Of a DNA stretch of 21,087 nt, positions 7,132-14,007 are shown piece by piece (the first letter of the stretch is position 1; each line of letters opens with the position of its first letter). The notes under the pieces were generated by a model. The model was not told where the DNA came from and did no database searches. It saw only the letters and a program-made list of their open reading frames with translations. The position numbers and the translations under genes are program-made. Origin of the DNA: Gemmatimonadota bacterium (GTDB taxonomy: Bacteria > Gemmatimonadota > Gemmatimonadetes > Gemmatimonadales > GWC2-71-9); the NCBI GenBank assembly GCA_017889745.1, contig JAGGAG010000063.1:1-21087 (forward strand), written 5' to 3'.

Positions 7132-8024
7132 GCCTGCGGCGCGCACTGCTGGCCGCGCTCGGCGTGCTGCTGCCGGCGCCGCTGGCGGCGCAGGGGATCC
7201 TGCTCGATGTGGGCTACGTGTTCCGCAGCGACGTCCCTGACCTGTCGAGCGTGCGCGCGGCGTTCACGATGCCGGTGGCCGGTCCGATCCGCTGGGGCAT
7301 CGCGGGCGAGCTGCTGGCGGATGTGGGAACGAGCCCGGTGCAGCGATGGGGCGCGGGTGTGGACCTGACGGGATGGCGCGGCGGCCGGGGGCCATATGCG
7401 GCGCTGAGCCTGGACGGCGGGTTCGAGACCGATGGCCCCCACGACACCTGGGCGTCGTGGTCGGCGGGGGCGGGATATGACCTGCACCTGGCCGGTGGGG
7501 TGACGATCGGTGCGGACGCGCGGTATCGCGGGTTCTTCGGCAAGGAGCCGGGCGGAGTGCAGGTGTCGGCGGGGCTGGCGGTATGGTGGGGGAGGAAGAA
7601 GCCGGCCGAAGTGCCAACGGCGGAAGAACCGACAGCTGAAAGACCGAGTGCGGAAACACCAACAGCGGAGACACCAGCGGCGGTGATCGCAGGCGCAGGG
7701 AGTTACGCCGCGGTCGAGGCCGCGGTGGTGGCGACGGCGCGGGAGGCGCTGGGGAAGCCCTATCTCGACGGCGGGACGGGGCAGGGTGACGACGGGGAGG
7801 TCGAGAGGTCACTCGAGGCGCTCGCGCCCGGCGATATCCTCACGTTTTCGGGACAGCCAGGCGGTTCCAGGGTGAGCCATGTCGGGCTGTACCTGGGCGA
7901 CGGGAGGTTCATCCACAGCTCGTCGTCGAAGGGCGTCATGGAGAGCACGCTGAGTGCGAGTGACCCGAACGGGCAATGGTGGTTCGTGCGGTGGGTGGGG
8001 GCGCGGAGGGTGATCGAAGAGTAG
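7128..8024 (+). CDS. Exported barrel-like protein fused to an NlpC/P60 domain lacking its catalytic Cys
   Basis: From TTG at 7128 this is a 298-residue exported protein. The signal peptide ends PLAAQG near residue 22. Residues about 23-160 consist of alternating short strands with Gly and aromatic residues, like a small outer-membrane barrel or lipocalin-like domain. A Pro/Glu repeat linker (about 162-187) follows. The C-terminal region resembles NlpC/P60 cell-wall hydrolases: ALGKPYLDGGTG at the start, then APGDILTFS, and VSHVGLYLGDGRFIHSSSSKGV with the expected His. The block that normally carries the nucleophile, GFDCSGL and the PRT motif, is absent: GGTGQG runs directly into DDGEVERSLEAL. 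The frame is intact, so about 30 residues are missing cleanly. It is probably inactive as a peptidase. Confidence 0.78.
   Translation: MSLRRALLAALGVLLPAPLAAQGILLDVGYVFRSDVPDLSSVRAAFTMPVAGPIRWGIAGELLADVGTSPVQRWGAGVDLTGWRGGRGPYAALSLDGGFETDGPHDTWASWSAGAGYDLHLAGGVTIGADARYRGFFGKEPGGVQVSAGLAVWWGRKKPAEVPTAEEPTAERPSAETPTAETPAAVIAGAGSYAAVEAAVVATAREALGKPYLDGGTGQGDDGEVERSLEALAPGDILTFSGQPGGSRVSHVGLYLGDGRFIHSSSSKGVMESTLSASDPNGQWWFVRWVGARRVIEE
7610..7684 (+). repeat. 15-bp tandem repeat encoding a Pro/Glu linker
   Basis: Five diverged 15-bp units encode A-E-x-P-T/S-type pentapeptides (for example AEEPT, AERPS, AETPT). They separate the barrel-like and NlpC/P60-like parts of the exported protein. Within each unit two half-units of 7-8 bp alternate, beginning GCGGAA and ACC. 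Confidence 0.7.
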
Positions 8025-8096
8025 GATTTACGTCGACTGCCCGTGGCCATTAGCACATTCGCGGGGCGTCGGCATCAGTGTGAGGTTGACCAACGA

Positions 8097-8630
8097 ATGG
8101 GCCCTATCCCCGATCTCGGGCCAACCGTCCTCGCCGCGTGGCGGACGAACAGCCTCGTGACTGCCCACCTCGTGGAGCAGCTTCCAGCCGTGCTGTGGGA
8201 CGCCTCGATTCCCGGGATACCACGACGCACATTTCGCTCGATTGCCGCCCATTTCCACAACGCCAGGAGCCGGTGGCTCCGGACTCTCGGCCACGAGCAC
8301 GGACTTGCCGTACCCCCGCTCGTCGATTTTCGGAGGGTAACGCGCCGCAGCCTGCTCTCCGCCCTGAAGCGGAGCGGCCGGGGTATCGAGGAACTTCTCG
8401 AATTCGGCATCGCGGCAGGCGGAGAGGTTCCCGCCTCGAAGGCCTATGTCTGGCGCAACCTGCCGCTGGACGTGGGGCACGTGCTGGCCTATTTCGTGGC
8501 GCATGAGGGCCACCACCGGGGACAGATCGTGATGGCGGCTCGGCAACTTGGCCATCGGCTTCCTCCAGAGGTGACCGATGGGCTGTGGCAGTGGACCGCA
8601 TGTGTCCGGGAATGGCAACGCGCGCGCTGA
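8097..8630 (+). CDS. DinB/YfiT-superfamily protein
   Basis: DinB-fold proteins are four-helix bundles that bind a divalent metal through three histidines; characterised members include bacillithiol and mycothiol S-transferases and thiol-dependent isomerases. In the 177-residue product His52 (SIAAHFHNARSRWL) and His136/His140 in AHEGHHRGQI form a plausible triad, the HxxxH pair being typical. The start at ATG 8097 places the first helix (LAAWRTNSLVTAHL) at residues 12-25, as in the family; an in-frame GTG at 8043 would add 18 unsupported residues. A metagenome-typical damage-inducible function should not be assumed. Given bshA in the same window, a bacillithiol-dependent role is possible but only inferred. 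Confidence 0.8.
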   Translation: MGPIPDLGPTVLAAWRTNSLVTAHLVEQLPAVLWDASIPGIPRRTFRSIAAHFHNARSRWLRTLGHEHGLAVPPLVDFRRVTRRSLLSALKRSGRGIEELLEFGIAAGGEVPASKAYVWRNLPLDVGHVLAYFVAHEGHHRGQIVMAARQLGHRLPPEVTDGLWQWTACVREWQRAR

Positions 8631-8685
8631 TGCCCGAGCACTGGGAAACGAACCGGCCATAGCCCCCGAGCAGACGGCTTCGTTC

Positions 8686-9189
8686 ATGATTCGAGCGCAG
8701 CTGGCAGACATCACGACACTGCGAGTGGACGCCATCGTCAACGCCGCCAACGAGCAATTGGTGCCCGGTGGCGGGGTGTGCGGCGCCATTCACAGGGCGG
8801 CAGGCCCCGAACTGGCCCGCGCGTGCCGCGCGCTCGGAGGCTGCCCCACAGGATCCGCTAAGGCGACCCCCGGCTTCGCGCTTCCGGCCACGCATGTCAT
8901 TCACGCCGTGGGCCCGATCTGGCAAGGTGGCGACAAGGGCGAAGCGGCGCTCCTCCGCTCGGCGTACACGGCCTCGCTCCAGGTCGCGTCGGAGCTGGGA
9001 TGCCGCAGCATCGCGTTCCCGGCCATCAGCACCGGCATCTACGGTTATCCGCTGGCGGACGCGACGCGCATTGCCGTCCAGGCGATGCGTGTGGCCGAGG
9101 TGGGGGGAGCAAAGATGCCGGAGGTGATCATTGCCTGCTTCAGCGAGGATGTGCTCCGGGCGTATCGTTCCGAGGGCGTTACCGAGTGA
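8686..9189 (+). CDS. Macro-domain protein, MacroD-like (ADP-ribose binding/hydrolysis)
   Basis: MacroD-type proteins bind ADP-ribose and remove it from proteins or hydrolyse O-acetyl-ADP-ribose. The 167-residue product aligns along its length with E. coli YmdB as I recall it: LADIT, DAIVNAANEQL (15-25), GGGVCGAIHRAAG (28-40), CPTG, HVIHAVGPIW, and AFPAISTGIYGYP. The adenosine- and ribose-binding Asn residues (N19, N22) and the phosphate loop are present. The Asp of the usual GGGVDGAIH motif is Cys32 here. ATG at 8686 is used because the fold starts at once; an earlier in-frame start at 8578 overlaps the DinB gene and adds 36 residues with no domain match. It lies 55 nt after the DinB gene. 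Confidence 0.88.
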   Translation: MIRAQLADITTLRVDAIVNAANEQLVPGGGVCGAIHRAAGPELARACRALGGCPTGSAKATPGFALPATHVIHAVGPIWQGGDKGEAALLRSAYTASLQVASELGCRSIAFPAISTGIYGYPLADATRIAVQAMRVAEVGGAKMPEVIIACFSEDVLRAYRSEGVTE

Positions 9190-9204
9190 GCCGGGCGCCC
9201 GACC

Positions 9205-9215
9205 CGAGGAGGTGA
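9205..9215 (+). promoter_or_regulatory. Strong Shine-Dalgarno of the 9218 lipoprotein
   Basis: GAGGAGGTGA is nearly a perfect complement of the 16S 3' end and stands out in a window where most starts have weak or no such site. It decides the start at 9218. Confidence 0.7.
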
Positions 9216-9217
9216 CA

Positions 9218-9595
9218 ATGAAAAGACTGTTGCACGTCGTGGCGGCGATCGCGCTGCTGGCCGGGTGCACCGGCGATTCGCAGGACACGCTCTCCACCGG
9301 CCTGGCCGGAGTCGTGCTGCGCGGGCCGGTACAGCCCGTCTGCCAGGTGGACGTGCCCTGCGAGGACCAGCCGTTCAGCGCCACGTTTGCGGTGTACCGG
9401 GGCACGAGTCGCGTTGCCCAGTTCCGCTCCGACTCGCTCGGCGCCTTCACCGTTGCGCTGGCGCCGGGCGCCTACCGGGTCGTCCCGGCGCCGGATGCTC
9501 CGATCATCAACCCGGCCGGCCAGGCAAAGGACGTGGAAGTGGGAGCGGTGGGATTCACCACGGTCGAACTCTCGTTCGACACGGGAATCCGGTGA
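9218..9595 (+). CDS. Lipoprotein with a carboxypeptidase-regulatory-like domain
   Basis: This 125-residue protein begins MKRLLHVVAAIALLAGC, a clear lipoprotein signal with LAGC at 14-17 and Cys17 as the lipidation site. The remainder looks like a single small beta-sandwich: GVVLRGPVQPVC, then FSATFAVYRG, SDSLGAFTVALAPGAYRVVP and a final TTVELSFDTGIR strand, as in carboxypeptidase-regulatory/CnaB-like modules. Two cysteines in the PVCQVDVPC segment may pair. A strong Shine-Dalgarno, GAGGAGGTGA at 9206-9215, fixes the start. Binding partner unknown. Confidence 0.75.
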   Translation: MKRLLHVVAAIALLAGCTGDSQDTLSTGLAGVVLRGPVQPVCQVDVPCEDQPFSATFAVYRGTSRVAQFRSDSLGAFTVALAPGAYRVVPAPDAPIINPAGQAKDVEVGAVGFTTVELSFDTGIR

Positions 9596-9644
9596 GAACC
9601 GATGAAGGCGGGATCGTGAACCGGGCGCGCGGATCCGTGTTCTA

Positions 9645-10817
9645 TTGACGACTGCATCCGGCGGTGCCCGACAGAGGATCGAGTCGGTGGACGTGGTGCG
9701 GGGCGTCATCATGGTGCTCATGGCGCTAGATCACACGCGAGACTTCTTCGGCAACCTGGCCCAGAACCCGACCGACCTGGCGACGACGACGCCCGCGCTG
9801 TTCATGACGCGGTGGATCACCCACTTCTGCGCCCCGGTGTTCTTCCTGCTGACCGGCACCGGCGCCTACCTGTCGCGGGGGCGGAAGACGACCGGAGCAG
9901 TGTCCCGGTTCCTGTGGACCCGGGGGCTCTGGCTGATCTTCCTCGACCTCGTGCTGGTGCGGTGCCTGGGCTACCAGTTCAACTTCGACTTCCGCGTGAC
10001 GGTCCTCCTGGTGCTGTGGGCGCTCGGCTGGGCGATGATCGCGCTCGCGGCGCTGGTGCACCTGCCGGCCGCGGTGGTCACGACCATCGGCGTCGTGATG
10101 ATCGCGGGGCACAACCTGCTCGATGGCGTGCAGCTGGCGAGCCCCGTCTGGTCGATCCTGCACGCGCCGGGGTTCGTGCTGAACACGCCGGACCACGTGG
10201 TGTTCGCCGCCTATCCGCTCATTCCGTGGATGGGCGTGACGGCGGCAGGGTACGGGCTGGGGCAGGTGTACCGGTGGGAAAGCGAGCGACGGCGGGCATT
10301 CCTGCTGTGGCTGGGGCTGGGGCTCACGCTGGCGTTCCTCGTGATCCGCGGGATCAACGTGTATGGTGACCCGGCGCGGTGGGCGCCGCAGCCGACGGCG
10401 CTGTTCACCGTGCTCTCGTTCCTCAACACCACCAAGTACCCGCCGTCGCTGCTGTTCCTGCTGATGACGCTCGGCCCGGCGATGCTGTTCCTCCGCGCGA
10501 TGGACCGCGGCACGCCCGCGGTGCTCCGGCCGGCGCTGGTGTACGGCCGGGTACCGCTCTTCTACTACGTGCTGCACTTTCCGCTGATCCACCTGCTGGC
10601 GGTGATGACCTGCCTGGCGCGCTATGGCACGGCGCACTGGATGTTCGAGTCGCCCGGCCTTGGCAGCTATCCCTACTCGGCGCCACCCGGGTGGGGGTAT
10701 TCGCTGCCGGTGATCTACCTGGTATGGGCGTTCGTGGTGGTGGTGATGTATGTGCCGTGCCGCTGGTTCGCCGCGCTCAAGCAGCGCCGCGGTGATGCCT
10801 GGCTGAGCTACCTCTAA
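9645..10817 (+). CDS. DUF1624 / HGSNAT-like multi-pass membrane protein
   Basis: The 390-residue protein begins with R-I-E-S-V-D-V-V-R-G then VIMVLMALDHTRDFF, the signature of DUF1624 proteins related to heparan-alpha-glucosaminide N-acetyltransferase. These membrane acyltransferases carry a conserved His in the first membrane segment, here in ALDHTRDFF. About ten hydrophobic segments follow, including PVFFLLTGTGAYL, FLDLVLVRCLGYQ, YPLIPWMGV and YYVLHFPLIHLLA. The start is taken as TTG at 9645; an in-frame stop lies at 9603 and no better start occurs between. The substrate is unknown; acetylation of an envelope glycan is a family-based guess. Confidence 0.82.
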   Translation: MTTASGGARQRIESVDVVRGVIMVLMALDHTRDFFGNLAQNPTDLATTTPALFMTRWITHFCAPVFFLLTGTGAYLSRGRKTTGAVSRFLWTRGLWLIFLDLVLVRCLGYQFNFDFRVTVLLVLWALGWAMIALAALVHLPAAVVTTIGVVMIAGHNLLDGVQLASPVWSILHAPGFVLNTPDHVVFAAYPLIPWMGVTAAGYGLGQVYRWESERRRAFLLWLGLGLTLAFLVIRGINVYGDPARWAPQPTALFTVLSFLNTTKYPPSLLFLLMTLGPAMLFLRAMDRGTPAVLRPALVYGRVPLFYYVLHFPLIHLLAVMTCLARYGTAHWMFESPGLGSYPYSAPPGWGYSLPVIYLVWAFVVVVMYVPCRWFAALKQRRGDAWLSYL

Positions 10818-10843
10818 CCGCGAGGCCTCGGGTGCGGAACCGG

Positions 10844-10871
10844 TTGCGCGTCGCACCCTTCGCCTTATATT
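10844..10871 (+). promoter_or_regulatory. Promoter of the ABC export operon, possibly leaderless
   Basis: TTGCGC at 10844-10849 and TATATT at 10866-10871 have a 16-bp spacer. The predicted transcription start falls at about 10878-10879, at the GTG start codon itself. No Shine-Dalgarno is present between them. Confidence 0.5.
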
Positions 10872-10878
10872 CGGGCCT

Positions 10879-12138
10879 GTGTCCGTACCTCCGCATGATC
10901 TCTCGAAGCTGCGCATAAACCGCGACCCGCCTCCCGAGGTGAGGCGTGCCTTCGGCCGTACCCTCCTCATCATCGGAATCGTCGTGGCGCTGGTCGCTAC
11001 CGCGGCGTTCCTCGTGCGCCACAAATCCGCAGTGCCGGCCGAGGCCGTGGTGGTCGCGGGCAACTCGGCCGGCAGCGGCCCGGTGGCCGGCAGCACGGCG
11101 GTGACGGCGAACGGCTATGTGGTGGCGCGTATCCGTGCCGCGGTGTCGGCCAAGATCCCGGGGCGCCTGGCCTCGCTTCCAGTCGACGGTGGCTCGGTGG
11201 TGAAGCGGGGCGAGGTGATCGCGCGGCTCGACAATGCCGACTATGCGGCGGCCGTGTCGGAACAGCAGGCCAACCTGGCCACCAGCCAGGCGCAGCTCAT
11301 CGAGGCCGAGTCGGAGCGCGACCAGGCGCGCCGGGAATACGACCGGGTGAAGGAGATCCGCGCGTCCAACCCCAACCTCGTGTCGGCGCAGGACGAAGAG
11401 GTGGCGCAGAACCGGATGGTGACCGCTGCGGCGCGGGCCAACGCGGCGCGATCGCGGGTGGATGCGGCGCGTGCCGCGCTCAAGTTCGCGGAAGCCAACC
11501 TCGAGAACACCTTCATCCGCGCGCCGTTCAGCGGCACCGTGCTCCGGAAGGAGGCGGAGGTGGGCGAGGTGGTCGCGCCGTCGGTGGGCGGTGGTCTCAC
11601 CCGTGGCGCCGTCGTCACCATGGCGGACCTGGGCACGCTCGAGGTGGAAGTGGACGTGAACGAGGCCTACATCGGGCGGGTGCAGCATGGGCAGGCCGCG
11701 CGCATCACGCTCGACGCCTATCCCGACACCGCGTTCCGGGGCAGTGTGCGCCAGGTCGTTCCCACGGCCGACCGGCAGCGTGCCACGGTGCAGGTGAAGG
11801 TGTCGATTCTCGACCACGATCCCAGGATCCTGCCGGAGATGGGCGCGCGGGTGGACTTCATCGCCGCATCACCAGACACGGCCGCAGCGGCGCCGGGTGC
11901 CAGCGGCGGGAGCACGCCGACCTTCCGGCTGCCGGTGGCGGCGGTGTTCGAGACCAGCGGCGGGACCGTCGTGTGGCTCATTCGCGGCGGCCGGCTCGAG
12001 TCGCGCAGCGTGGAGGCGGGGCCGGCGAGCGCCGGTTATCGCGAGATCCGCCGCGGGCTCACCGGCGGGGAGATGGTGCTGACCGGTGGCGTGACCCAGC
12101 CGGAGCAGGGGATGCGCGTGGAAGTCAGGGGGAAGTAA
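10879..12138 (+). CDS. RND/MacA-type periplasmic adaptor (membrane fusion protein)
   Basis: The protein has 419 residues. It links an inner-membrane ABC transporter to the periplasm or outer membrane. A single membrane anchor lies at about residues 31-48. A biotinyl-lipoyl-like half-motif (VVARIRAAVSAKIPGRL...VKRGEVIARLD) is followed by a long alpha-helical hairpin rich in Ala, Glu and Arg at about 125-215, the second lipoyl half (FIRAPFSGTVLRKEAEVGEVV), a beta-barrel domain (LEVEVDVNEAYI...GQAARITLDAYP) and a membrane-proximal domain. The GTG start at 10879 is the only one before the anchor with a plausible N-terminus. It is the first gene of an operon with an ATPase and two permeases, 40 nt before the ATPase. 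It is MacA-like in architecture, but the substrate is unknown. Confidence 0.88.
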   Translation: MSVPPHDLSKLRINRDPPPEVRRAFGRTLLIIGIVVALVATAAFLVRHKSAVPAEAVVVAGNSAGSGPVAGSTAVTANGYVVARIRAAVSAKIPGRLASLPVDGGSVVKRGEVIARLDNADYAAAVSEQQANLATSQAQLIEAESERDQARREYDRVKEIRASNPNLVSAQDEEVAQNRMVTAAARANAARSRVDAARAALKFAEANLENTFIRAPFSGTVLRKEAEVGEVVAPSVGGGLTRGAVVTMADLGTLEVEVDVNEAYIGRVQHGQAARITLDAYPDTAFRGSVRQVVPTADRQRATVQVKVSILDHDPRILPEMGARVDFIAASPDTAAAAPGASGGSTPTFRLPVAAVFETSGGTVVWLIRGGRLESRSVEAGPASAGYREIRRGLTGGEMVLTGGVTQPEQGMRVEVRGK

Positions 12139-12178
12139 TCGTCTCCCGATAATCACCAACCTCAAAGTCGAGCGACCC

Positions 12179-12868
12179 ATGGCCCTCGTTGAAATCCGGG
12201 ATGTCTACAAGACGTTCACGCGCGGCGCCGAGCGGATCGACGTGTTCACCGGCCTCACGCTCGATGTGGAGCAGGGCAGCTTCACCGCCCTGATGGGCCC
12301 ATCCGGCTCCGGCAAGTCCACCCTCCTCAACCTCATCGCGGGCCTCGACAGGCCCACCAGCGGCACCGTGCGGGTCAATGGCGCCGAGGTGAGTGCGATG
12401 ACCCCCGCGCAACTCGCCACCTGGCGCTCGGAGCACGTCGGTTTCGTGTTCCAGAGCTTCAACCTGCTGCCGGTGCTCACGGCGTTCCAGAACGTGGAGC
12501 TGCCGCTGCTGCTGACCCGGCTTTCGAAGCGGGAGCGAGACGAGCGGATCCGCATCGCGCTGGGCGTGGTGGGTCTCGACGACCGGATGGATCATTATCC
12601 GCGGCAGCTCTCGGGCGGGCAGGAGCAGCGGGTGGCAATCGCGCGGGCCATCGTGGCCGATCCCACCCTGGTGCTGCTCGACGAGCCCACGGGGCAGCTG
12701 GACGCGAAGAGCTCGCAGGAGGTGCTGACGCTGCTGGCGCGGCTCAACGACGAGTTCGGGAAGACGATCCTGATCGTGACGCACGACCCCGCGGCGTCCG
12801 GCCGCGCCAGGCGCCAGCTGCACCTGGAGAAGGGGACATTCGTCGAGCAGGGGAGCCTGGTGCCATGA
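12179..12868 (+). CDS. ABC transporter ATP-binding protein, MacB/LolD type
   Basis: This 229-residue ATPase powers the two permeases encoded downstream. It has the P-loop GPSGSGKST at 40-48, a Q-loop in FVFQSFNLLPVL, the signature LSGGQEQR at 144-151 followed by VAIARA, Walker B LLDEPTG with D168/E169, and the switch His in VTHDP. The sequence style is that of the LolD/MacB/FtsE group, which work by mechanotransmission rather than by classical transport through the membrane. ATG at 12179 is the start and the stop overlaps the next ATG by 4 bp (ATGA), as expected for strict co-translation. Confidence 0.95.
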   Translation: MALVEIRDVYKTFTRGAERIDVFTGLTLDVEQGSFTALMGPSGSGKSTLLNLIAGLDRPTSGTVRVNGAEVSAMTPAQLATWRSEHVGFVFQSFNLLPVLTAFQNVELPLLLTRLSKRERDERIRIALGVVGLDDRMDHYPRQLSGGQEQRVAIARAIVADPTLVLLDEPTGQLDAKSSQEVLTLLARLNDEFGKTILIVTHDPAASGRARRQLHLEKGTFVEQGSLVP

Positions 12869-14007
12869 AATTCTGGTCCCTCCTGCGCGCCAACCTGGGT
12901 CGCCACAAGCGCCGCACGTTCCTCACCATCGCCAGCGTGGCGCTGGCGCTGTTCCTGTTCGCCTCGCTCCGCAGCGTCATCACGACCATCGGGATGGCGG
13001 CGCAGTTCGGCAGTGCCCGGCGGCTCGTCACCACGAACGCCACGGGCTTCGTGCTGCCGCTGCCGGTGAGCTATGCCAACCGGCTGGAAACGGTGCCCGG
13101 GGTGGAGAAGGTGACCTGGGCCAACTGGTTCGGTGGCCGCTACGGCGACGGCAAGCGCTTCTTCGCGACGTTCGCGGTCGATGCGAAGTCGTACCTCGAC
13201 ATCTATCCCGAGATGTCGGTGCCGGCCGACCAGAAGGAGGCGTTCCTGCAGGACAAGGGCGGGGCGCTGATCGGCGTCCGGCTGGTCAACCTGTTCGGCT
13301 GGAAGGTCGGGCAGAACGTGACGCTGCAAGGCACCATCTTCCCGGGCGACTGGACCTTCACCATCCGGGGCGTCTACACCCCGACGGACCCGGCGATCAA
13401 CGACGACGCGCTGATGTTCCACTACGACTACCTGGACGAGCGAGCGGGGCGGCCGGGGAACGCGGGGTGGTATATCCTGGAGATCGACAAGCCGGACAAC
13501 GCGGCGCAGATCGCGAAGACGATCGACGACCAGTTCCGGAGCTCATCGGCGCCCACGAAGACCGGCACGGAGCAGGCGTTCAACGCCAGCTTCGCCACGA
13601 TGTGGGGGAACATCGGGCTCCTGATGAACACGATCGGCCTCGCGGTGGTCTTCGCCATCCTGCTGGTGACGGCCAACGCGATGATGATGAGCGCCCGCGA
13701 GCGCACGCGCGAACTGGCGGTGCTCAAGACGATCGGCTACTCCGACCGGCTGCTGTTCGGGCTGGTGCTGGCGGAGGCGGGGCTGATCACGATCACCGGC
13801 GCGGTGCTGGGCCTGGGCGCGGCCAAGCTCCTGTACCGGGCCACCAACTTCAACGCCGCCGGGTTCCTGCCGGGGTTCGACGTGAGCTGGGGCACGATGG
13901 CCACGGGTGGCGTGATCGCGCTGGTGCTGATGCTGGCGAGCGGGATCGTGCCGGCGATGCAGGCGGCGCGGCTGCCGGTAGTGACGGCGCTGAGGAGTGT
14001 CGAATGA
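12865..14007 (+). CDS. FtsX/MacB-type ABC transporter permease (first)
   Basis: The protein has 380 residues with an N-terminal membrane segment at about 20-40 (RRTFLTIASVALALFLF), a periplasmic domain of roughly 200 residues, and three C-terminal membrane segments at about 250-375. The motif SARERTRELAVLKTIGY between the second and third membrane segments is the coupling helix typical of FtsX-family permeases. It overlaps both neighbours by 4 bp. It should form a heterodimer with the permease encoded at 14004. Confidence 0.9.
   Translation: MKFWSLLRANLGRHKRRTFLTIASVALALFLFASLRSVITTIGMAAQFGSARRLVTTNATGFVLPLPVSYANRLETVPGVEKVTWANWFGGRYGDGKRFFATFAVDAKSYLDIYPEMSVPADQKEAFLQDKGGALIGVRLVNLFGWKVGQNVTLQGTIFPGDWTFTIRGVYTPTDPAINDDALMFHYDYLDERAGRPGNAGWYILEIDKPDNAAQIAKTIDDQFRSSSAPTKTGTEQAFNASFATMWGNIGLLMNTIGLAVVFAILLVTANAMMMSARERTRELAVLKTIGYSDRLLFGLVLAEAGLITITGAVLGLGAAKLLYRATNFNAAGFLPGFDVSWGTMATGGVIALVLMLASGIVPAMQAARLPVVTALRSVE

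Noticed and set aside
7610..7684. CRISPR-like or recombination repeat
   Set aside because: The 15-bp units are diverged, contiguous without spacers, and in frame with a Pro/Glu linker.
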